From the NCBI GenBank assembly GCA_947487895.1, contig CANKYF010000004.1:333041-397040 (forward strand): a stretch of 64,000 nucleotides of DNA, read 5' to 3'. Position numbers and translations under genes: made by a program. Under the pieces are notes generated by a model. The model searched no databases, had not been told where the DNA came from, and saw only the letters and a program-made list of their open reading frames with translations. Shown here piece after piece: positions 59,753 through 64,000 of this stretch; within the stretch, counting starts at the first letter, position 1, and the number at the start of each line of letters is the position of its first letter. The stretch is from an uncultured Flavobacteriaceae bacterium. GTDB lineage: Bacteria; Bacteroidota; Bacteroidia; Flavobacteriales; Flavobacteriaceae.

Positions 59753-61084
59753 TTGAACTTCTTTAAACCATTTTACATACAACCTCGATTTTTTCAAGCA
59801 GGCATTGGCATTGTAGTGTTGTTTTGCATTAGCTACTTTATACCGGTTGTGTTTAATATTGCGCAATTATCAATATTGGTTTTAGTGCTTCTTTTTCTTC
59901 TAGATTTCTTAATCATATTTATAGGAAAAAATAAATTAGAAGGTAAACGCATTGTTCCAGACAGATTATCTAATGGCGATAAAAATGATATTTCAATAAA
60001 AGTATCTAACTATTATTCTTTTACAATTTATGTAGACATAATAGATGAAATACCTGAGCAGTTTCAGCTTAGAAATTTTCAACTTAAAACACATGTTAAA
60101 TCTCGAAAATCTGAAAGTATTACATATGCATTAAGACCTACTGAGCGCGGAGAATATCATTTTGGGGATCTAAACATATATGCAAATTCTATTTTAAGAT
60201 TAGTTGCCAAACGCTACAAATTTGATAATGGTGCCATGGTTCCTACCTACCCCAGTTTTAAGCAATTAAAAAAGTTTGAACTCTTAAACATTAACAAAAA
60301 CGCTACAGATTATGGTATTAAAAAAGTAAAACGTTTAGGGCACACCATGGAGTTTGAACAAATAAAGGAATATGTTTTGGGAGATGACATGCGTACTATA
60401 AACTGGAAAGCAACAGCTAAGAGAAACCAGTTAATGGTCAATCAATTTCAAGATGAAAAATCACAACCTGTGTACTCTATCATTGACAGAGGACGTACCA
60501 TGAAAATGCCTTTTAATGGTTTAAGTTTACTTGATTATGCCATAAATTCTACCCTTGTTTTAAGTAATGTTATCCTAAAAAAACATGATAAAGCAGGTAT
60601 ACTATCGTTTTCAAAAAAGATAAATAATATGGTGGTAGCAGAAAGAAGATCGGCGCAAATGCAATTGATCATGGAAGGGTTGTATAATGTAAAAACAGAT
60701 TTCTTTGAAAGTGATTTTGGTATTCTTTATAACAATGTTAAAAAACATATTACCCACAGAAGTTTAATTTTATTATACACCAACTTTGAAACTTTAGATA
60801 GTTTAGAAAGACAACTCCCTTATTTAAAAGGATTAGCCAAAAGTCATTTAGTAGTGGTCATTTTCTTTAAAAACACAGAGTTAAGTAACCTCATTAAAAA
60901 TAAAGCTGAAACAGTACAACAAGTATATGATAAGGTAATTGCTGAAAAATTTGCTTTCGAAAAACGTCTTATAGTAAATGAGTTGAAAAAATATGGTATC
61001 TATTCCATTTTAACTACTCCAGAAAATTTAACAATAGATACTATAAATAAATATTTAGAAATTAAGGCAAGAGGTTTATTATAG
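59753..61084 (+). CDS. DUF58 protein (VWA-like), partner of MoxR (TTG start)
   Basis: The protein has 443 residues. Two N-terminal membrane helices (IGIVVLFCISYFIPVVF and LSILVLVLLFLLDFLIIFIG) are followed by a beta domain (DRLSNGDKNDISIKVSNYYSF) and the DUF58 core (GDDMRTINWKATAKRNQLMVNQFQDEKSQPVYSIIDRGRTM), which resembles a degenerate VWA domain. DUF58 proteins commonly pair with MoxR. The frame starts with TTG at 59753. The 142-nt gap to moxR holds repeats. Confidence 0.9.
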   Translation: MNFFKPFYIQPRFFQAGIGIVVLFCISYFIPVVFNIAQLSILVLVLLFLLDFLIIFIGKNKLEGKRIVPDRLSNGDKNDISIKVSNYYSFTIYVDIIDEIPEQFQLRNFQLKTHVKSRKSESITYALRPTERGEYHFGDLNIYANSILRLVAKRYKFDNGAMVPTYPSFKQLKKFELLNINKNATDYGIKKVKRLGHTMEFEQIKEYVLGDDMRTINWKATAKRNQLMVNQFQDEKSQPVYSIIDRGRTMKMPFNGLSLLDYAINSTLVLSNVILKKHDKAGILSFSKKINNMVVAERRSAQMQLIMEGLYNVKTDFFESDFGILYNNVKKHITHRSLILLYTNFETLDSLERQLPYLKGLAKSHLVVVIFFKNTELSNLIKNKAETVQQVYDKVIAEKFAFEKRLIVNELKKYGIYSILTTPENLTIDTINKYLEIKARGLL

Positions 61085-61192
61085 CAATTTACAATTCATC
61101 ATCCTCTTTTGGCATTTCAGTAAATAGATTTATTAGAACATTTAATTAGTATAGATATTTGAACTGTTAAACATCTAAAACCATAAACAGTT

Positions 61193-61612
61193 ATGAAACT
61201 ATTTACACTATTTTTTGCTTTAGTAATTTCTACGAATCTAACCTTTTCACAACAAGAAAAAACTACTAAAATTAAAGTCACCATAGATAATGTACTGAAT
61301 GATAGTGGCGTTGTCTTATTTTCTCTTCACACCAAAGATACTTTTATGAAGGGTAATGGTATTCAAAGCGCTAAAAGCAAAATTGAAGAAGGAAAAGTAT
61401 CTATCACTTTTAAAAATGTAATTCCTGGGGAATATGCTATTTTGGTTCTTCATGATGAAAATCAAAATAATAGAATGGATTTTGAAGATAATGGCATGCC
61501 TCTAGAGTCTTATGGTATATCTAACAACCCTAGGAGCTATGGTCCTCCAGAATACCATACTGCAAAATTTAAGGTTACTGACCAACCAATTGAGATGAAT
61601 ATAAGGTTTTAA
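61193..61612 (+). CDS. DUF2141 secreted protein (second copy in window)
   Basis: The protein has 139 residues with a signal peptide (MKLFTLFFALVISTNLTFSQ). It has the DUF2141 core (KIKVTIDNVLNDSGVVLFSLHTKDTF, GEYAILVLHDENQNNRMDF, GPPEYHTAKFKV), the same as the protein encoded at 39943-40371. It has no LytTR-type repeat in front of it, so the two paralogues are differently controlled. It lies alone before a hairpin terminator. Confidence 0.88.
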   Translation: MKLFTLFFALVISTNLTFSQQEKTTKIKVTIDNVLNDSGVVLFSLHTKDTFMKGNGIQSAKSKIEEGKVSITFKNVIPGEYAILVLHDENQNNRMDFEDNGMPLESYGISNNPRSYGPPEYHTAKFKVTDQPIEMNIRF

Positions 61613-61645
61613 TAGATAAAATTTAGTTTCTCCATAAATTGTTAA

Positions 61646-61672
61646 ATCCTTTGAAATATAGCGTCAAAGGAT
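61646..61672 (+). terminator. Hairpin terminator after DUF2141
   Basis: ATCCTTTGA (61646-61654) pairs with TCAAAGGAT (61664-61672) around a 9-nt loop, a perfect 9-bp stem 34 nt after the DUF2141 stop, followed by ATTTATAA. Confidence 0.75.
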
Positions 61673-61772
61673 ATTTATAAGTTTCATTTATCATAAATTA
61701 ACATCTAATTAACATCACTTATTATAATTAAAATTGATGCTTTTTATATTTTTATAGTCTTAATTGATAGCA

Positions 61773-62726
61773 ATGACAATCACACAACTATATTATGTTT
61801 TAGCAGTAGCTGAACATCAAAATTTCACTAAAGCAGCAGAAAAATGTTTTGTTACTCAACCTACTTTGAGTATGCAAATTCAAAAATTAGAAGATGAACT
61901 TGAAGTGCAAATTTTTGATAGAAGTAAAAAACCAATTGAACTCACCGAAGTTGGTAAAAAAATTGTAAATCAGGCAAGAAATATAGTAAATGAGTCTTAC
62001 AGAATACAAGACATTGTAGACCAACAAAAAGGGTTTATTGGTGGCGAATTTAAATTAGGCATTATACCTACAATCATGCCCACATTACTTCCTATGTTTT
62101 TAAAAACGTTTATAAAGCGACACCCCAAAGTGAAGCTTAAAATTGAAGAGCTTACAACTGAGGAAATAATTTCAAGAATTAAAGACGGACATTTAGATGC
62201 TGCAATAGCCGCTACACCTTTAGAAGATGAAAATATAAAGGAACGTGCCATATATTATGAGCCTTTTGTAAGCTACATTCCTAAAAACCATAGGTTATTT
62301 GGTAAAAAAAATATTGATTCTTCAGATTTAGAAATTGATGACATGCTTCTTCTTGAAGATGGGCACTGTTTTAGAGATGGTGTTATTAACCTTTGCAAAA
62401 TATTTAAAAATCATATAGATGACAAGTTTCAATTAGAAAGTGGTAGTATTGAAACGCTCATAAAACTATCTAATGAAGGTTTAGGTATGACGCTTCTACC
62501 CTATTTACATACCTTAGATATTCATGAAAGTGAAAAAGAAAACTTGCATTATTTTAATGATCCTTCACCAGCTAGAGAGGTAAGCATTATTTATCATAAA
62601 AGTGAATTAAAAATGCAGATTATTGAAGCACTTCAAGATGTTATTGCAGGTATTATACGAGGTGCTATAGCATTTCAAGATGTAAAAATTATTAGTCCTT
62701 TACAGAAAAACAATATTACAGTTTAG
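61773..62726 (+). CDS. oxyR: OxyR-type peroxide-sensing LysR regulator
   Basis: With the ATG at 61773 the protein has 317 residues. The N-terminal helix-turn-helix is LysR-type (TKAAEKCFVTQPTLSMQIQKLEDEL). The two cysteines of the OxyR sensor fall at C199 and C208, in GHCFRDGVINLCK, the same numbering as E. coli OxyR; this supports the ATG 61773 start over the TTG at 61764. Other conserved parts are GLGMTLLPYL and the hydrophobic pocket. It should switch to an activator on peroxide and control catalase and peroxidase genes elsewhere; no such gene is adjacent. Confidence 0.95.
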   Translation: MTITQLYYVLAVAEHQNFTKAAEKCFVTQPTLSMQIQKLEDELEVQIFDRSKKPIELTEVGKKIVNQARNIVNESYRIQDIVDQQKGFIGGEFKLGIIPTIMPTLLPMFLKTFIKRHPKVKLKIEELTTEEIISRIKDGHLDAAIAATPLEDENIKERAIYYEPFVSYIPKNHRLFGKKNIDSSDLEIDDMLLLEDGHCFRDGVINLCKIFKNHIDDKFQLESGSIETLIKLSNEGLGMTLLPYLHTLDIHESEKENLHYFNDPSPAREVSIIYHKSELKMQIIEALQDVIAGIIRGAIAFQDVKIISPLQKNNITV

Positions 62727-63025
62727 TGTCTCTACATTCATTATTTTACCATTCATCGATACTTAAGCTCTATTTAACCACAAAAAAGTGCATTTAATCG
62801 GTGTTTTATTCATGTTTTTAGCTAAAATATTGTAAATTTAAACTTTAATTGCTATTTGTTTAACCCAAACCTCTCAAATCATGAAATATACTCATACTCT
62901 CTTTTACTATCTCAACTTTTAGATTTCCTTAGTTTTTGTTTATCTAAAAAGTTAGATTTTAACTATACTATTTTTTAGTTGCTCCCCCTATAACAATTTA
63001 AAATTCATTTTGTTAATGTGACCAA

Positions 63026-63041
63026 ACACAAATATTTGTGT
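63026..63041. promoter_or_regulatory. 16-bp perfect palindrome upstream of the secreted protein gene
   Basis: ACACAAATATTTGTGT is a perfect dyad, 46 nt before the ATG at 63088. It could be an operator. No regulator in the window has an obvious matching site. Confidence 0.5.
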
Positions 63042-63052
63042 CTAAATAATAA

Positions 63053-63071
63053 AGAGTATCCCCAATACTCT
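63053..63071 (+). other. Leader hairpin next to the secreted protein start
   Basis: AGAGTAT (63053-63059), loop CCCCA, ATACTCT (63065-63071) form a 7-bp stem 16 nt before the ATG at 63088. It might modulate translation or mRNA stability. Confidence 0.5.
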
Positions 63072-63087
63072 CCAAATATAAATTGCT

Positions 63088-64000
63088 ATGAACTCTCAAA
63101 ACCTACTCTTAGCTTTATGCTTATTGCTATTTTTTTCTACGAATGCCCAAACTGGACCAGGTGGTGTTGGCACATCTTCTAATACAGAATTGTGGTTAAA
63201 AGCAGATGGAAATATTTACGAAGATTCTGGAACAGATTTAGCCGAATCTGGTGATAATGTATATCAATGGAACGATAGCAGTTCTTTTTCAAGACATATA
63301 CAGCAAACCAATAGTTCCAATAGACCCCAATATATTCAAAACGTATTAAATGGCTTCCCAGTTATCAGATTTGACGCTTCTAATTCAGAATATTTAGGAA
63401 TACTAGACATAGATGCTTTTCAAAATAACTACTCTATTTTTATGGTTGGTTATACAAGTGGTAATGATCAAGATTTTGTTTCTGTAACTTTTGACGGTGA
63501 TGTAAGTCATGGTATTTTAATTGAAGGAACATCTTCAAATAAATTAAGGTTTCTACATAGAAATATTATTGGTACCACAGGAGGTAATAATATCGATGCT
63601 GGTAGCACTAGAAGTCTGAGTAATTCACAAATATTATCAATTACAAGAGGAACTCCTGGATCAGGGCTTCAACAATTTTGGATTGATGGAGCAGATAATC
63701 AGTCTATAACAGCTACTGAACTTAATTATACTACTAGCAATGGTAGGTTGCAAATTGGAAGACTTCGTCCTGGACACGGAAGATATCTTAATGGAGATAT
63801 TTCAGAAGTAATAATACTTAGCAAAGAAGCTAATGCTGCTGAAAGAATTATAATTGAAAATCATTTAAGTGCTAAATATGGTTTAAGCCTCTCATCTAAC
63901 GATTTTTACACAAGAGATAATAATGGCGCTGGAAACTTTGATTACCATGTAGCTGGTATAGGTCAAGCTACAGATGGTTCTAACCATACAGATTCGCAAG
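63088..64000 (+). CDS. Large secreted protein with LamG/concanavalin-like domain (3' truncated)
   Basis: The visible 304 codons start with a signal peptide (MNSQNLLLALCLLLFFSTNAQ). The mature part has a LamG-like beta-sandwich pattern: NTELWLKADGNIYEDSGTDL, VYQWNDSSS, RPQYIQNVLNGFPVIRFDASNSEYL, SIFMVGYT, GRYLNGDISEVIILSKEANAAERIIIENHLSAKYG. Such start modules are typical of long Bacteroidota cell-surface proteins that finish with a T9SS sorting domain; the end of the gene is outside the window, so that is expected but unseen. Confidence 0.85.
   Translation, partial: MNSQNLLLALCLLLFFSTNAQTGPGGVGTSSNTELWLKADGNIYEDSGTDLAESGDNVYQWNDSSSFSRHIQQTNSSNRPQYIQNVLNGFPVIRFDASNSEYLGILDIDAFQNNYSIFMVGYTSGNDQDFVSVTFDGDVSHGILIEGTSSNKLRFLHRNIIGTTGGNNIDAGSTRSLSNSQILSITRGTPGSGLQQFWIDGADNQSITATELNYTTSNGRLQIGRLRPGHGRYLNGDISEVIILSKEANAAERIIIENHLSAKYGLSLSSNDFYTRDNNGAGNFDYHVAGIGQATDGSNHTDSQ

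Larger units (their letters stand above)
62727..63087. other. 361-nt intergenic region before the terminal secreted protein gene
   Basis: This is the only gap over 300 nt. It is AT-rich with no credible gene; a 13-codon frame (ATG at 62881) ends at once. It holds a 16-nt perfect palindrome at 63026-63041 and a hairpin at 63053-63071, both within 62 nt of the next ATG, so it is most likely the promoter and leader of that gene. Confidence 0.7.

Noticed and set aside
62881..62922. Tiny ORF of 13 codons before the terminal gene
   Set aside because: Too short and without a recognisable feature; treated as non-coding.

Overview
The window is a 64-kb stretch of a low-GC chromosome from a marine-type member of the Flavobacteriaceae (Bacteroidota). 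Supporting signs are the cbb3 oxidase operon with a fused ccoNO gene, a type IX secretion (T9SS) C-terminal sorting domain, SprB repeats, a TonB-dependent receptor with a carboxypeptidase-like N-terminal domain, LytTR and 2TM proteins, TAnnTTTG-type -7 promoter elements, few Shine-Dalgarno sequences, and many short palindromic repeats of the kind common in flavobacterial genomes. I saw no rRNA, tRNA, CRISPR array, prophage or classical insertion sequence. Genes are cut by both window edges.

Layout. 1-4057: secreted peptidases (M28 fragment, M1) and small proteins. 4058-7296: a magnesium-chelatase-like AAA ATPase and a VWA protein, separated by a DUF559 endonuclease gene that sits between two 59-bp direct repeats. 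7386-17228: a complete micro-aerobic respiration island, with an Fnr-type regulator, the copper ATPase CcoI, then CcoS, CcoNO, CcoQ, CcoP, CcoG, CcoH and a SafE-like protein. 17232-20261: AraC regulator, FAD amine oxidase-like protein, AhpD-like protein and SDR. 20493-25580: TetR, an ABC protein with degenerate ATPase motifs, HlyD and TolC, forming an export operon behind a palindromic operator. 25598-27809: a universal stress protein and HemN, which share an Fnr-like promoter. 27933-33237: YceI, ArgE, a LETM1-related protein, a nucleotidyltransferase, a Crp-family regulator, AhpD-like and a frameshifted DoxX-like gene. 33420-35433: a SprB-repeat T9SS protein and an orphan. 35622-40371: LytTR response regulator, several 2TM proteins, a LytS-like kinase with its own 2TM tail, a secreted helical protein and DUF2141. 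40547-45819: CBM9-like, AraC-GyrI, TonB receptor, ECF sigma factor. 45816-53988: RluE-like, GNAT, BKACE, TopB, DUF2059, a dead beta-lactamase-like lipoprotein, acyltransferase and Nudix. 53995-61084: cyclophilin, RDD, then SpoIIM, DUF4129, DUF4350, MoxR and DUF58. 61193-64000: DUF2141, OxyR and the start of a large secreted protein.

Two regulatory circuits can be read from the DNA. (1) Three copies of ATGAY-N4-RTCAT lie exactly 22 nt upstream of an nAnnTTTG -7 element, before ccoI, ccoS-NOQP and hemN-usp. This fits the Fnr-type regulator encoded beside the first copy. (2) Two 21-bp-period direct repeats (ACAATTCGGT paired with CAATTCATC) lie exactly 32 nt upstream of a -7-like element, before the DUF2141/kinase/2TM operon and before the TonB receptor gene. 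The 21-bp period is the geometry of LytTR operators, so this probably defines the target set of the local LytS/LytTR system, which appears not to be characterised.

Other points of interest are a short interspersed repeat that has become ten in-frame codons of topB, a roughly 105-nt interspersed repeat in three copies, two single-A frameshifts, an ABC protein missing most catalytic motifs, and a beta-lactamase-like lipoprotein that has lost both residues of its SxxK motif.
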